Of a stretch of DNA of 64,000 bases, positions 25,801-37,053 are shown piece after piece. Every line of letters begins with the position of its first letter. Within the stretch, counting starts at the first letter, position 1. Location of the stretch: assembly GCA_947489705.1 (NCBI GenBank), contig CANLEQ010000004.1:62001-126000 (forward strand), in the 5' to 3' direction. Both the position numbers and the translations under genes were made by a program. This DNA comes from an uncultured Paracoccaceae bacterium (GTDB taxonomy: Bacteria; Pseudomonadota; Alphaproteobacteria; Rhodobacterales; Rhodobacteraceae). The notes beneath the pieces are model-generated. The model was not told the DNA's origin. It did no database searches and saw nothing but the letters and a program-made list of their open reading frames with translations.

Positions 25801-26522
25801 GCGAGCACGGCCCCGAACCGACGGTCGCGCGCGCCGTAAAGGCGCAGGACGCGGGCGAATTCCTCGGGGCAGAAATCCGGCCAGAGCGTGTCAACGAACT
25901 CGTATTCCGCATACGCGGATTGCCACAGCAGGAAGTTCGAGATCCGCGCCTCGCCCGACGTCCGGATCACCAGGTCCGGATCGGGCAGCACGTGGGTGTC
26001 GAGAAACCGCGCGAGGGTCGTCTCGTCCACGTCGCGCGGCGAGAGCTTGCCCTCGGCAACCTCCTGCGCCATGCGCTTGGTCGCGCGCCCGAGCTCGTCG
26101 CGGCCCCCGTAGTTGAGCGCGATCGTCAGGTGCACGCGGTCGTTGCCGCTCGTCAGCAGTTCCAGCTCGTCCATCAGCCGCACCAGCTTGGCGTCGAGCC
26201 GGACCCGGTCGCCGATGAAGCGCACACGAACGCCTTCGGCCAGCAGATCGCGCGCCTCGCGCTGGATATACCGGCGGAAGAGCTTCATCAGGCCGGACAC
26301 CTCGGATTGCGTCCGCTTCCAGTTCTCGGTCGAGAAGGCGAAGATCGTCAGGTAGCGCACGCCGAGGTCGGGACAGGCGCGCACGATCTCCTTGACGCGC
26401 CGCGCACCCGCATGGTGGCCGAAGAGCCGGGGGCGACCGCGCTTGGTCGCCCAGCGGCCGTTGCCATCCATGATGCAGGCCACGTGGCGCGGCCCCCCCT
26501 CGATCCGGTCGTCTGCGGCCAT
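25797..26522 (-). CDS. uppS: Isoprenyl transferase (undecaprenyl diphosphate synthase)
   Basis: HVACIMDGNGRWATKRGRPRLFGHHAGA, FAFSTENWKR, RTSGEARISNFLLWQ. Confidence 0.96.
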   Translation of the reverse strand: MAADDRIEGGPRHVACIMDGNGRWATKRGRPRLFGHHAGARRVKEIVRACPDLGVRYLTIFAFSTENWKRTQSEVSGLMKLFRRYIQREARDLLAEGVRVRFIGDRVRLDAKLVRLMDELELLTSGNDRVHLTIALNYGGRDELGRATKRMAQEVAEGKLSPRDVDETTLARFLDTHVLPDPDLVIRTSGEARISNFLLWQSAYAEYEFVDTLWPDFCPEEFARVLRLYGARDRRFGAVLA

Positions 26523-26583
26523 CTAAGGCTCTCCTCAAGTGTTGGTGCGTCCGAGAGCCCTCGGCGGGCCAGCGATGGCCGGC

Positions 26584-27147
26584 TCAGACCTGCATGATCT
26601 CCGCCTGCTTCGATTCAAGCGCGTCGTCGATCTTCTTGATATAGCTGTTGGTCATGTCCTGAACCTCGGTTTCCCAGAGCTTCTGGTCATCCTCGGACAT
26701 GCCGTCGCCCTTGGCCTTCTTGATCTGGTCCATGCCGTCGCGGCGCACGTTGCGGACGCTGACGCGGGCATTCTCGGCATATTGGCCAGCCACCTTCGTC
26801 AGGTCGCGGCGCCGCTCCTCGTTCAGTTCCGGGATCGGCAGCATGATGATCGTGCCGTTCATCTGCGGATTGATGCCGAGGCCGGAATCGCGGATCGCCT
26901 TCTCGACCTTGCCGACCATCGACTTGTCCCACACGTTGATCGTGACCATCCGCGGCTCGGGCACGTTGACGGTGCCGACCTGGTTGATCGGCGTGGGCTG
27001 GCCGTAGGCTTCGACCATCACCGGCTCCAGCATGGAAGCCGAGGCGCGGCCGGTCCGCAGCGAGGCGAACTCGGTCTTGAGGTTCGCCATCGCCCCGTCC
27101 ATCCGCCGTTGCAGGTCATCGGTGTCGAGGAGAAAGTCTTCTGCCAT
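26584..27147 (-). CDS. frr: Ribosome recycling factor
   Basis: [38 protein letters not shown]; start MAEDF chosen (an alternative ATG is at 27171). Confidence 0.96.
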   Translation of the reverse strand: MAEDFLLDTDDLQRRMDGAMANLKTEFASLRTGRASASMLEPVMVEAYGQPTPINQVGTVNVPEPRMVTINVWDKSMVGKVEKAIRDSGLGINPQMNGTIIMLPIPELNEERRRDLTKVAGQYAENARVSVRNVRRDGMDQIKKAKGDGMSEDDQKLWETEVQDMTNSYIKKIDDALESKQAEIMQV

Positions 27148-27344
27148 TTCCTTGGGTCTTTCATCGGCCATTCTGGTAGGGTCGCGGCCGCTTTTAAGGC
27201 AATCGCGCCACGTTGTATAGCATGGCCTGCCTCATCGGCGGGCACATGTCGCGTCCCGAAGCGAGCCGCCGGGATCCTTCCCGACCGTACCGCGTCGATA
27301 CCGCCGCGATGTTTCGAGTTTGCTAACGCCGAAGGGGCGGCGGG

Positions 27345-28073
27345 CTAATCGCCGACCTGAGTGAAGGTGCCCTGCCCCGCCAGGATGCCGCGGAAGCCGC
27401 CCGGCTCGTCCAGCGAAAAGACGATGATCGGCAGGTCGTTGTCGCGCGCCAGCGCGATCGCCGAGGCGTCCATGACGCCCAGATGCTTCTGCAGCACCTC
27501 GTCGTAGCTCACCCGGTCGTAGCGCACGGCGTCGTCGTGCTTCTCAGGGTCCTTGTCGTAGACCCCGTCGACCTTGGTGCCCTTGAAGATCGCCTGGCAA
27601 TTCATCTCCGAGGCGCGCAGCGTCGCGGCCGTGTCGGTGGTGAAATAGGGATTGCCGGTGCCGGCCGCGAAGATGCAGACGCGCTTTTTCTCCAGATGCC
27701 GCACGGCGCGGCGGCGGATATAGGGCTCGGCCACCTCGTTCATCGTGATGGCCGAGATGACGCGCGTGTGGATCCCGAGCTCTTCGAGCGCCGATTGCAT
27801 CGCCAGCGCGTTCATCACCGTGGCCAGCATTCCCATGTAATCGGCGGTCGTGCGCTCCATGCCCTGGGCGCTTCCCTGCAACCCGCGGAAAATGTTGCCG
27901 CCGCCGATGACCATGCAGATCTCGACCCCGAGATCGCGTACCGATTCGACTTCCTTCGCGATGCGCTGGACGGTCGGCGGGTGCAGCCCGTAGCCCAGAT
28001 CCCCCATCAGGGCCTCGCCGGAGATCTTCAGAAGAACCCTGTCGTAGGTCCGTTTGCCGTGATCCGCGCCCAT
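27345..28073 (-). CDS. pyrH: UMP kinase
   Basis: [47 protein letters not shown]; start MGADHGKR. Confidence 0.96.
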   Translation of the reverse strand: MGADHGKRTYDRVLLKISGEALMGDLGYGLHPPTVQRIAKEVESVRDLGVEICMVIGGGNIFRGLQGSAQGMERTTADYMGMLATVMNALAMQSALEELGIHTRVISAITMNEVAEPYIRRRAVRHLEKKRVCIFAAGTGNPYFTTDTAATLRASEMNCQAIFKGTKVDGVYDKDPEKHDDAVRYDRVSYDEVLQKHLGVMDASAIALARDNDLPIIVFSLDEPGGFRGILAGQGTFTQVGD

Positions 28074-28149
28074 GTCTCGCCTCGCCTTTTGCCTCGCGGG
28101 GCAAAATGTCGCAAAAGCGGGGAAACTACAACAACCCAGAGGCCCCGAC

Positions 28150-29040
28150 ATGCAGCGCGACGAGGTGCTCGACCTTGCGGGACGCGACCGCCCCGTCCTG
28201 ATCGCGGGCCCCACCGCGTCGGGGAAATCCGCGCTCGCCCTGGCGATCGCCGAGGCGCATGGCGGCCTGATCGTCAATGCCGACGCGTTGCAGGTCCACG
28301 ACCGGTGGCGGATCCTCACCGCACGGCCCGGGGCCGCCGATCTCGACCGCGCGCCGCATGCGCTCTACGGGCATGTCCCCGCCGACAGGGACTATTCCGT
28401 CGGCCACTGGCTGCGCGAGGTGGCCGACCTCATGGCGCGCGGCGAAAGGCTCGTGATCGTCGGCGGCACCGGCCTCTACCTCAGCGCGCTGACAGACGGG
28501 CTGGCCGAGATCCCGCCCGTTCCGCCCGGGATCCGGCACGAGGCCGACAGCCGGTTGCGCACGGCCGGCCTCGCCCCCCTCCTCCACGAACTCGACGCCC
28601 AGACGCGCGCGCGGATCGATGGCGCCAACCCCGCCCGCGTGCAGCGCGCCTGGGAAGTGCTGCACGCGACCGGCCGGGGCCTCGCCGCGTGGCAGGACGC
28701 GACGGCGCCCGCGCTGCTGCCCGCCGAACGCGCCCTCGCGCTGGTCGTCGAGGCTCCGCCCGAGGATCTCGGCCCCCGCATCGCGGCGCGGTTCGACCGG
28801 ATGCTCGCCGATGGCGCGCTCGACGAGATGCGGGCGAACCTTTCGGATTACGACCCAGGCCGGCCCGCGGATCGGGCCATCGGCGCGCCCGAACTCGCGG
28901 CGCATCTGCGCGGCGAGCTGTCGCTGCCAAAGGCCCGCGACGCCGCAATCATCGCCACGCGTCAATACGCCAAACGTCAAAGAACGTGGTTCCGCAAACG
29001 CATGAGGGAGTGGATCCGCGTCCCCCTGACGAAACCGTGA
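28150..29040 (+). CDS. miaA: tRNA dimethylallyltransferase MiaA
   Basis: [46 protein letters not shown]-terminal [14 protein letters not shown]. Confidence 0.95.
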   Translation: MQRDEVLDLAGRDRPVLIAGPTASGKSALALAIAEAHGGLIVNADALQVHDRWRILTARPGAADLDRAPHALYGHVPADRDYSVGHWLREVADLMARGERLVIVGGTGLYLSALTDGLAEIPPVPPGIRHEADSRLRTAGLAPLLHELDAQTRARIDGANPARVQRAWEVLHATGRGLAAWQDATAPALLPAERALALVVEAPPEDLGPRIAARFDRMLADGALDEMRANLSDYDPGRPADRAIGAPELAAHLRGELSLPKARDAAIIATRQYAKRQRTWFRKRMREWIRVPLTKP

Positions 29041-29113
29041 AGAATTCCTTTGACGGCGTACCGCCAGCCGCTACGCTCGCTTCTGTCCGCTGCCAATCGG
29101 AGACATCGCCGCA

Positions 29114-29920
29114 ATGATCGAAACGGTGTTCGCCGCGCCGGGATACCGCGTGACGCCCCTCGCACGGCTCGCCAGGGGCGGCCGCTGGCGCACCGAAGCG
29201 ATGCGCAGCTACGGTCAGCCGGTGCTCTACTGGTTCACCCGCGGCCAGGGGCGTTTCACCATCCACGGCACCACCCGCGGCTATGGCCCGCACAACGCGA
29301 TCTTCCTGCCTGCGGGCGCGATGCACGGCTTCGAGGCGTCGGCCCTGGTGCAGGGCAGCGCGGTCTTTCTCCCCGGGGCGGACTCGCTGAACTTGCCGGA
29401 CGAGCCCGTGCATCTGCGGCTGCGCGACGGCACGTCGCAAGCCGAGCTCGCGCAGCAGATCGACCATCTCGAACGCGAACTCGCGCGGGGCGAGGACCGG
29501 TCGGACCAGGCCCTCGCCTGTCACGGCGGTCTGCTCGCGGTCTGGCTCGCCCGGCAGGCCGGGCCCGACTGGCCCGATCGCGCCGAGGAAAGCTCCAGCG
29601 CCGCAAGGCGCCTCGCCGCCGCCTATGCCGCATTGCTCGAGCGCGACTTCCGCCAGGGCCGCCGCGTCGCGGATTACGCGGCGCAACTCGGCATCACCCC
29701 CACCCATCTGAGCCGCGCCTGCAAGGCCGCCTCGGGCCGGCCGGCCTCCGCGCTGCTGCACGATCGGCTGCATTACGAGGCGCGGCGCCTGCTGCGCGAG
29801 ACGCAATTGCCGGTCAAGGACGTCGCGGCGAGCCTCGGCTTCCGCTCGGCCGCCTATTTCACCCGAGCGTTCCAGCATCGCACCGGCGTGACGCCGAGCG
29901 CGTTCCGCCGGGGCGCCTGA
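29114..29920 (+). CDS. AraC family transcriptional regulator
   Basis: Cupin-like N-terminus; C-terminal AraC HTH (VADYAAQLGITPTHLSRACKAASGRP…DVAASLGFRSAAYFTRAFQHRTGVTPSAFRRG). Confidence 0.92.
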   Translation: MIETVFAAPGYRVTPLARLARGGRWRTEAMRSYGQPVLYWFTRGQGRFTIHGTTRGYGPHNAIFLPAGAMHGFEASALVQGSAVFLPGADSLNLPDEPVHLRLRDGTSQAELAQQIDHLERELARGEDRSDQALACHGGLLAVWLARQAGPDWPDRAEESSSAARRLAAAYAALLERDFRQGRRVADYAAQLGITPTHLSRACKAASGRPASALLHDRLHYEARRLLRETQLPVKDVAASLGFRSAAYFTRAFQHRTGVTPSAFRRGA

Positions 29921-30014
29921 GCCATGACGTCCGGACCACGTGCACCCGCGCGCTGTGCGTGTTACGGGCCGGGAAACTCACCCTCACCGCACAGGTGGAA
30001 CCAAGGAACATGAC

Positions 30015-30860
30015 ATGAGCGACAAGAGCGATTTCGGCTGGGCCATTCCCATCATGCGGGCGGGGTATGCCGGCCGCGCGCTGGTCTATCTCGTGGTGGC
30101 GGGGTTCTCTCTCTGGGCCGTCTCGCGCGGCGGCGAGGCGGAAGGCACCAGCTCCGCCTTCGCCTCGCTCGAACGCTCGACGGGGGGAACCTTCGTCCTG
30201 CTTGCGATCTTCCTCGGCATGCTGAGCTATGCGGTCTGGCGCGTGATCGACGCGATCTTCGACCTCGAGGATTACGGCACGGATGGCGAGGGGACGATCG
30301 CGCGCGGCGGGATGGTCGTGACCGGGCTCATCCACCTGGCGATCGGCTTCGGTGCGCTGACGCTCGTCTTCGCGGGCGGCGGCGGCAGCGGCGACCAATC
30401 CGCCATCGCCAAGGGCGCCGACACGATCATGGGATGGCCCGGCGGCCGCTGGATCGTCGGCATCGCCGGCCTCGCGACGATCGGTGCGGCGATCTACTAC
30501 GTGAAGAAGGCCTGGACCCGTGAATACGCCAAGCACCTGATCGGCAATCCCGTGACCCGCAATTTCGATCCGGCGCTGCGCGGCGGCGTCGCCTCGCAGG
30601 GTTTCGTCGTGGGCGTGATCGGCGTCTTCATCGTCTACGCCGCGATGACCGCCTCCGGCGATCAGGCGGGCGGCATGGGTCAGGCCTTCTCGTGGCTTCG
30701 CGATCAGCCCTACGGGCGCATCCTGGTCGGCATGCTCTGTGTCGGGCTGCTGGGCTTCGCGCTCTTCTGCGCGGTCAACGCGGCCTACCGCATCGTTCCC
30801 AAGGCCCGCCACGGCAGCCTCGACAGCCTCGCCTCCAAGATAGAGGAAAAGGCTTCCTAG
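30015..30860 (+). CDS. DUF1206 domain membrane protein
   Basis: 281 aa; repeated two-TM modules ([23 protein letters not shown]…, [24 protein letters not shown]…). Confidence 0.8.
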   Translation: MSDKSDFGWAIPIMRAGYAGRALVYLVVAGFSLWAVSRGGEAEGTSSAFASLERSTGGTFVLLAIFLGMLSYAVWRVIDAIFDLEDYGTDGEGTIARGGMVVTGLIHLAIGFGALTLVFAGGGGSGDQSAIAKGADTIMGWPGGRWIVGIAGLATIGAAIYYVKKAWTREYAKHLIGNPVTRNFDPALRGGVASQGFVVGVIGVFIVYAAMTASGDQAGGMGQAFSWLRDQPYGRILVGMLCVGLLGFALFCAVNAAYRIVPKARHGSLDSLASKIEEKAS

Positions 30861-31459
30861 GAGCCGTAGATGATCCGGACGTAGTTCACCGTCTCGTCAT
30901 AGGGCGGGATCCCGCCGTGCTTCTCGACCGCGCCGGGGCCCGCATTGTAGGCGGCAAGCGCCAGCCGCCAATTGCCGAACTTCTCGTATTGCTGCCGCAG
31001 GTAGCGCGCCCCGCCATCGAGATTCTGTTCCGGAATGGCCGGGTCCACGCGCAGCCGCGCGGCCGTGCCCGGCATGAGCTGCGCCAGGCCGATCGCGCCC
31101 TTGACCGACACCGCCGCGGGGTTCCAGCCCGATTCCTGCTGGACCAGGCGCAGGAAGAGATCCTCGGGCACCTCATGCCGGCGCGCCACCTGTCGCGCGA
31201 CGGGCAGGAACCGCCCCTTGTAGGCGCCGGTGAAGGGCTTGGGCCCGAGCGCGCCCGGAATGCGCGCGGGAAGCGCCGCGATCTTGGGCTGCAACCGCGC
31301 CGAATTCTCGTATTGGCGCGCCGCGCGATTGTCGAGAACGGCGGTCTGGTTGCGGAACATGTCGCGCCGCCCCTTCGAAGAGAGGCTCAGATTGTCGGCG
31401 ATTGCGGTGGCGGGAAGGATGATCGCGGCGATGAGCGCCAGGTTGGTGGTGATCTTCAT
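30857..31459 (-). CDS. Lytic transglycosylase (SLT domain)
   Basis: Signal peptide [55 protein letters not shown]…[30 protein letters not shown]. Confidence 0.93.
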   Translation of the reverse strand: MKITTNLALIAAIILPATAIADNLSLSSKGRRDMFRNQTAVLDNRAARQYENSARLQPKIAALPARIPGALGPKPFTGAYKGRFLPVARQVARRHEVPEDLFLRLVQQESGWNPAAVSVKGAIGLAQLMPGTAARLRVDPAIPEQNLDGGARYLRQQYEKFGNWRLALAAYNAGPGAVEKHGGIPPYDETVNYVRIIYGS

Positions 31460-31615
31460 TCTGCGGTCCCTGAAACGGCGGACGATGGCCGCGACTATAC
31501 TCGCCACGGCGCGTTTTCATACCCCCCTGGGACCGCCGTCCGGCATCGGCTTTCCACCCGATGCGCCACGCGATAGGGTCCGCGCAACCAAACGCGGGAA
31601 TCGGAAGGAACACGC

Positions 31616-32116
31616 ATGGCGGGATCGGTGAACAAGGTCATCCTGATCGGCAATCTGGGGCGCGACCCCGAGACCAGGACGTTCTCCAACGGCGGCAAGG
31701 TCTGCAACCTGCGGATCGCGACCTCCGAAACCTGGAAGGACCGCAATACCGGCGAGCGCCGCGAGCGGACCGAATGGCATTCCGTCGCGATCTTCTCCGA
31801 ACCGCTGGCCCGCGTCGCGGAGCAATATCTCAAGAAGGGCTCCAAGGTCTATATCGAAGGCCAGCTCGAGACCCGCAAATGGCAGGACCAGTCCGGCCAG
31901 GACCGCTACTCCACCGAGGTCGTCCTGCGCCCCTATCGCAGCGAGCTGACCATGCTCGACGGGCGCGACGGCGGAGGCTCCGGCGGCGGCGGCTACCCCG
32001 ACGATCGCGACGACGGCTATGGCGGTGGCGGGTCCGGCGGCGGTGGCCGGAGCGGCGGCGGTGGCGGCTATGGCGGCCCGCCCGCCAGCGACATGGACGA
32101 CGAAATCCCGTTCTGA
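31616..32116 (+). CDS. ssb: Single-stranded DNA-binding protein
   Basis: [21 protein letters not shown] fold, Gly-rich linker, acidic C-tail MDDEIPF. Confidence 0.97.
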   Translation: MAGSVNKVILIGNLGRDPETRTFSNGGKVCNLRIATSETWKDRNTGERRERTEWHSVAIFSEPLARVAEQYLKKGSKVYIEGQLETRKWQDQSGQDRYSTEVVLRPYRSELTMLDGRDGGGSGGGGYPDDRDDGYGGGGSGGGGRSGGGGGYGGPPASDMDDEIPF

Positions 32117-32334
32117 GGGCGACGATCCGGTCCCCCGCCCCCCAGGTTCACGGTCAGGGCGGGGATTACCGCGCCGCTGTCACGGCGGTCCTGGAGCTTT
32201 CTCACACTGAAGTACGACGCGGATGCCAGACGCGTCTTCCGCGTCGCCCGCTTGGCAAACACACCTTCCGGGCGGGAAAGCACCGCCCGAAAGGCGCGAG
32301 CGGCCGACCTTGAAGGCGCTCCGACGTGCCGGGC

Positions 32335-33114
32335 TCAGGCAGCCTCGCGCTTGGGATTCTTGCCCAGGATGATCATCGACAGGATGTCGTCCTCGGTCAC
32401 GTCCTCGACCCGCTCGCTGCCGACCAGCGCACCGTTCTTCATCACCGACACCCGGTCGCAGAGCGCCATCATCTCACGCGTGTCGTGGCTGATGAGGAAG
32501 ATGCCGAGGCCCTGGCTCTTGAGTTCCTTGATCAGGTCGGCCACCATTTCGGTCTCGTGCACGCCCAGTGCTGCGGTCGGTTCGTCCATGATCACGATCT
32601 TGGCGTTGAAATAGACCGCCCGCGCGATGGCCACGGACTGCCTCTGACCACCCGACAGAGCCGAGACCGGCACGCTGAACTTCTTGAAGTTGGGGTTGAG
32701 CCGCTTCATGATCTTGCGCGTCTCGGCCTCCATCGCGCTGTCGTCGACAAGCCCGAAGGGGGTCGTCAGTTCGCGCCCGAGAAAGAGGTTGGCCGAGGCG
32801 TCGAGATTGTCGGCCAGCGCCAGCGTCTGGTAGATCGTCTCGATATTGTACTTGCGCGCATCCGCAGGGCTGCGGATATCGGCAAGCTCGCCGTTGATGC
32901 GGATCTCGCCGGAATCGGCGCGATAGGCGCCGGCGAGGATCTTGATCAGCGTGGACTTGCCGGCGCCGTTATGGCCCAGCAGGCCCACGACCTCACCCGG
33001 ATAGACGTCGATGGACACGTCGTCGACGGCCTGAACGCCGCCGAAGGCGATCGAGATGTTCTTCATCGACACGAGCGGGGTGCCGGAGCGGTCGGTCTCT
33101 GTTGTCATGGCCAT
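32335..33114 (-). CDS. Sugar ABC transporter ATP-binding protein (xylose/ribose type, single ATPase domain)
   Basis: [49 protein letters not shown]. Confidence 0.92.
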   Translation of the reverse strand: MAMTTETDRSGTPLVSMKNISIAFGGVQAVDDVSIDVYPGEVVGLLGHNGAGKSTLIKILAGAYRADSGEIRINGELADIRSPADARKYNIETIYQTLALADNLDASANLFLGRELTTPFGLVDDSAMEAETRKIMKRLNPNFKKFSVPVSALSGGQRQSVAIARAVYFNAKIVIMDEPTAALGVHETEMVADLIKELKSQGLGIFLISHDTREMMALCDRVSVMKNGALVGSERVEDVTEDDILSMIILGKNPKREAA

Positions 33115-33118
33115 GGTC

Positions 33119-34417
33119 TCAGCCCTCCACGCGGCGGCGATAGATGATGTCGATCAGGACGGCGAGCACGAGGACAGTCCCCACCACGATGTTCTGCAGC
33201 GGCGCGTCCACGCCCACCATCGCCATTCCCGATTGCAGCGACTGCATGATCAGCGCGCCGAGGATCGCGCCGTAAATGGTGCCGACGCCCCCGGCGAGCG
33301 CGGTGCCGCCGATGACCGCCGCGGCGATCACCCTGAGCTCGTCGAGCGTGCCGATATCGTTGGAATGAAAGGTCAGCCGCGACGAGGCCACCAGCGCCGC
33401 GAGTGCCACGAGCACGCCCATCAGGGCAAAGACCTTGACCGTCAGCGCCCGCGTGTCGATGCCGGACAGCTCGGCCGCGTCGGGGTTTCCGCCCGTGGCG
33501 AAGATGTAGCGGCCGAACCGGGTCTTGCGGGCGATGACCGTCATGACGACCGCGACGGCGATCAGCAGCAGGACCGAGATCGGCAGGCCGTAGGACGCGG
33601 TGTAGCCGGCCGGAACCTCGAGCCCCTGCGCCTCGAACTGGCGCGCAAGGACGCGCTCGGGCACCTGATAGGCATTGAGGATGGCGATGAAGCCGAGGAT
33701 CACAACGACGAAGATCGCGCCGACAAGCGCCTCGGCCCAGACCGGCTTGACCGGGAAGTCGTGCCGCATCTTGGCCCGGCGCGCGTTGAAGAGCGCGAAG
33801 AGTGCGGCCGCGGCCGCGACGATGCCTGCGATCCACGATCCCGTGGCGCCGAGCGTGCCGTTGATCCCTCCGAAGAGCTGGAACGTCTCGTTGAGCGGCC
33901 CGATCGTCTGGCCACTGGTGAGGTACCACGCGACGTTGCGCCAGACCAGAAGCCCGCCCAGCGTCACGATGAAGGACGGCACGCTGAGATAGCCGACGAT
34001 GAAACCCTGGAAGCCGCCAATGAGCGCGCCGACGATCACGCCGGCCACGATGGCGATCCAGGCGAGCATCGGATGGCCCGGTGCCAGCCCCAGCAGATCG
34101 ACCGCCCAGGAGGTCTGGGTCATCGCCATGACGGCCGAGCAGGTCGCGAGGAGCGCGCCCACGGCCAGGTCGATATGGCGCGTGACGATGATGAACACCA
34201 TTCCGGTCGCCATGATCGCCACGGAGACCGTCTGGATCGTCAGGTTGAAGAGGTTGCGCGGCGTCACGAACTGGCCGCCGGTGAGAATGTTGAACAGCAG
34301 GCAGATCAACACGAACGCGCCGACCATGCCGAGCAGGCGCAGATCCAGTTCGAGCTTGTTGAACAGGCTGCGGCGTTTGCCGGTCTGGTTGGGTCGGTCC
34401 GATACGGCGTCGCTCAT
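33119..34417 (-). CDS. Sugar ABC transporter permease (XylH-like)
   Basis: Multi-[45 protein letters not shown]…; [33 protein letters not shown]. Confidence 0.92.
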   Translation of the reverse strand: MSDAVSDRPNQTGKRRSLFNKLELDLRLLGMVGAFVLICLLFNILTGGQFVTPRNLFNLTIQTVSVAIMATGMVFIIVTRHIDLAVGALLATCSAVMAMTQTSWAVDLLGLAPGHPMLAWIAIVAGVIVGALIGGFQGFIVGYLSVPSFIVTLGGLLVWRNVAWYLTSGQTIGPLNETFQLFGGINGTLGATGSWIAGIVAAAAALFALFNARRAKMRHDFPVKPVWAEALVGAIFVVVILGFIAILNAYQVPERVLARQFEAQGLEVPAGYTASYGLPISVLLLIAVAVVMTVIARKTRFGRYIFATGGNPDAAELSGIDTRALTVKVFALMGVLVALAALVASSRLTFHSNDIGTLDELRVIAAAVIGGTALAGGVGTIYGAILGALIMQSLQSGMAMVGVDAPLQNIVVGTVLVLAVLIDIIYRRRVEG

Positions 34418-34456
34418 GCGCGGAATGCTCCCTGACGGGTGGAGGTCTTTCATGGA

Positions 34457-34484
34457 AGCCCGCCCGAAACTGGTCGGGCGGGCT
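34457..34484 (-). promoter_or_regulatory. Intercistronic RNA hairpin between the SBP gene and permease gene
   Basis: Perfect 11-bp arms AGCCCGCCCGA/TCGGGCGGGCT, 6-nt loop, no U-tract. Confidence 0.65.
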
Positions 34485-34518
34485 CGATGGGTTCAGAACG
34501 GGTGTCCTGAGAGGGGGA

Positions 34519-35547
34519 TCAGTTGCAGGGGGCGGGTCCGCCGGAAACGCCCTGGCAGAGCTCTTCCTGGCTGATCCAGCCCGCGTCGACGATCACGTCG
34601 AGATTGTCCTGCGTGATCGGCACCGGCTCGAGGAATTCGGCCCAGAGGGTCGTGCCCGCGGGCGAGGTCCATTCCTCGGCCCCTTCCAGTTCGGACATCT
34701 CGGTTCCCGACGCGAGTTCGAGCGCGATCTCGCCCGCACGCTGACCGAGTTCGCGGCTGTCCTTCCAGACGCTGACCGTCTGCGTACCCTGGGCCACGCG
34801 GTTGAGCGCGGCGAAATCCGCGTCCTGGCCCGAGACCGGGATCCCGTCCATGCCCTGCGCGGTGAGTGCCGCGACGGCGCCGCCGGCGGTGCCGTCGTTG
34901 GAGGCGACCACCGCGTCGACATCGTTGCCGGTCTGGGTCAGGATCTGTTCCATGTTGCGCTGCGCGTTGGCGGGCAGCCACGCATCGGTATAGGCCTCGC
35001 CGACGATGGTGATGTCGCCCGCATCGATCGCGTCCTGCAGCACTTCCTGCTGTCCGCCGCGCAGGAAATCCGCGTTCGGGTCGGTGGGCGAGCCCTTGAT
35101 CATGACGTAGTTGCCGGTGGGCTGCTCCTCGAGGATGGCGCGGGCCTGCATCCGGCCGACCTCGATATTGTCGAAGGTCAGGTAGAAGGCGCGGTCGTCC
35201 TCGATCAGGCGGTCGTAGGCCACGACGGGGATGCCGGCGTCATAGGCGGCCTGCACGGCGGGAATGATCGCCTGCGTGTCCTGCGCCAGGATGATGAGCG
35301 CATCGACGCCCTGCGAGATGAGCGATTCCACGTCCGACAGCTGCTTGGACGACGAGGATTGCGCGTCGGCCGAGACGTATTCCGCGCCGGCCTCGTCGAG
35401 GGCGGACTGGATCGCCGCCTCGTCGGTCTTCCAGCGCTCCTCCTGGAAGTTGGACCAGCTGACCCCGACGGTCATGTTGTCCTGCGCAAAGGCCATGGAT
35501 GTAAGCGACGTCGACAGCGCGGCGGCCGCCAGAAGTGAAAGACGCAT
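34519..35547 (-). CDS. Sugar ABC transporter substrate-binding protein (XylF-like)
   Basis: Signal peptide [21 protein letters not shown]; periplasmic-binding fold ([64 protein letters not shown]). Confidence 0.93.
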   Translation of the reverse strand: MRLSLLAAAALSTSLTSMAFAQDNMTVGVSWSNFQEERWKTDEAAIQSALDEAGAEYVSADAQSSSSKQLSDVESLISQGVDALIILAQDTQAIIPAVQAAYDAGIPVVAYDRLIEDDRAFYLTFDNIEVGRMQARAILEEQPTGNYVMIKGSPTDPNADFLRGGQQEVLQDAIDAGDITIVGEAYTDAWLPANAQRNMEQILTQTGNDVDAVVASNDGTAGGAVAALTAQGMDGIPVSGQDADFAALNRVAQGTQTVSVWKDSRELGQRAGEIALELASGTEMSELEGAEEWTSPAGTTLWAEFLEPVPITQDNLDVIVDAGWISQEELCQGVSGGPAPCN

Positions 35548-35742
35548 GGAATCCTCCCAAGGTATCTATGCCGCCAAGACGCGGCGATCATTACGACAAT
35601 GCCACGGGAAGATGCCGTTATATAATTCGACTGTCAAAATAAATCCTTCCTCATCGCGCAACTTTTTTGTACCAATCGTGTAATCGGGCGTGACGCAACG
35701 TCGCCATTCGCGGCGACCGGTGTCCGATGGGCAGGAATTCCT

Positions 35743-37053
35743 ATGAACGGTGAAGAAATTGGCGTCAAAGGGTCGGCACTCGCCTCTGGCGTGACTCCGC
35801 GAACCGGCTGCGGCCCGCTGCATCCCGCCCGTCCGGGGTCGGAGGACGATTGCGCGCCGCTCAGGCAGCAGATCTTCGAATCGGTCCGCGCCGAGGGCAC
35901 GCTCAGCCGGGCCGAGATCGCACGCATCCTCGGGGTCTCGGCCGGATCGGTCTCCGCGGCCACGACCGAGCTTCTCGCGGCGGGATATCTCACCGAAGTC
36001 ACCGACCCGCCACGCGACGCCGAGGCGTCGGGCCGCGGCCGGCCACCGGTCGCGCTGGCGGTCGAACCCTCCATCGGCCTTGTCGCGGGCATCAAGATCG
36101 GAGAGGCCGCGAATTCGGCCGTCCTGCTCGATTTCGCCGGCGGGACCGTCGCCCAGCTCACCGACGAAGGGACCGGCCGGGCGCTGCCGCCCGAAGAACT
36201 CGTGACGGTCGTCGCGCGCATGCTCGACGCGGTGCTGGCACAGGCGGGGCGCTGCCGTACCGATCTGCACGTGCTCGGCTTGGGCCTGCCCGGCTTCGTC
36301 GACAGCGACGGGGGCCATGTGCTCTGGTCGTCTCTGCTCGATCGCGGCAACGTGCCGCTGCGCGACATGCTGCACCGCCGCCTCGGAATGCCGGTCGTCA
36401 TCGACAACGACGCCAACGCGCTCACGCTGGCCGAGCTCTGGTTCGGCGACGGGCGCGGCGTGGGAACCTTCGCGGTCGTGACGATCGAGCACGGGGTGGG
36501 ACTGGGGCTGGTGCTCAACAACCGAGTGTTTCGCGGCGCGCGCGGTCTCGGGACCGAGCTCGGGCACACCAAGGTGCAGCTCGACGGCGCGCTCTGCCGC
36601 TGCGGCCAGCGCGGCTGCCTCGAGGCCTATGTCGCCGATTACGCCCTCGCCCGCGAGGCCTCCACGGCGCTCGACTGGCCGGCGGCCGACGGCCTTGTCT
36701 CGAGCCGGATGCTCTCGCGCCTCTACGACGACGCCAAGGCCGGCAACGCCGCGGCCCGGTCGATCTTCCGTCGCGCGGGTCGCTTTCTGGCGCTGGGGCT
36801 GGCCAATGTCGTCAACCTTTTCGATCCGGAACTCATCATCCTGTCGGGCGAGCGCATGGAATACGACTACCTCTATGCGGACGAGGTCCTGAACGAGATG
36901 GCCTCTGCCGCGATCCGCGTCGACCGTCCCGCGCCGCGGGTCGAGATCCATGTCTGGGGCGACCTGATCTGGGCCCGCGGCGCGGCGGCCCTCGCCCTCG
37001 GGCAGCTGACCGCGACGCGCCTCGGCACCCCCGGCGCGCTGGCGGGCGCATGA
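35743..37053 (+). CDS. ROK family transcriptional regulator (XylR-like)
   Basis: N-terminal winged HTH (LSRAEIARILGVSAGSVSAATTELLAAGYL), ROK motifs (TELGHTKVQLDGALCRCGQRGCLEAY); divergent from the sugar ABC operon. Confidence 0.92.
   Translation: MNGEEIGVKGSALASGVTPRTGCGPLHPARPGSEDDCAPLRQQIFESVRAEGTLSRAEIARILGVSAGSVSAATTELLAAGYLTEVTDPPRDAEASGRGRPPVALAVEPSIGLVAGIKIGEAANSAVLLDFAGGTVAQLTDEGTGRALPPEELVTVVARMLDAVLAQAGRCRTDLHVLGLGLPGFVDSDGGHVLWSSLLDRGNVPLRDMLHRRLGMPVVIDNDANALTLAELWFGDGRGVGTFAVVTIEHGVGLGLVLNNRVFRGARGLGTELGHTKVQLDGALCRCGQRGCLEAYVADYALAREASTALDWPAADGLVSSRMLSRLYDDAKAGNAAARSIFRRAGRFLALGLANVVNLFDPELIILSGERMEYDYLYADEVLNEMASAAIRVDRPAPRVEIHVWGDLIWARGAAALALGQLTATRLGTPGALAGA

Noticed and set aside
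31960-32100. GGC-rich repeat tract as a possible CRISPR or regulatory repeat
   Set aside because: It is the Gly-rich linker of Ssb, followed by the DDEIPF tail
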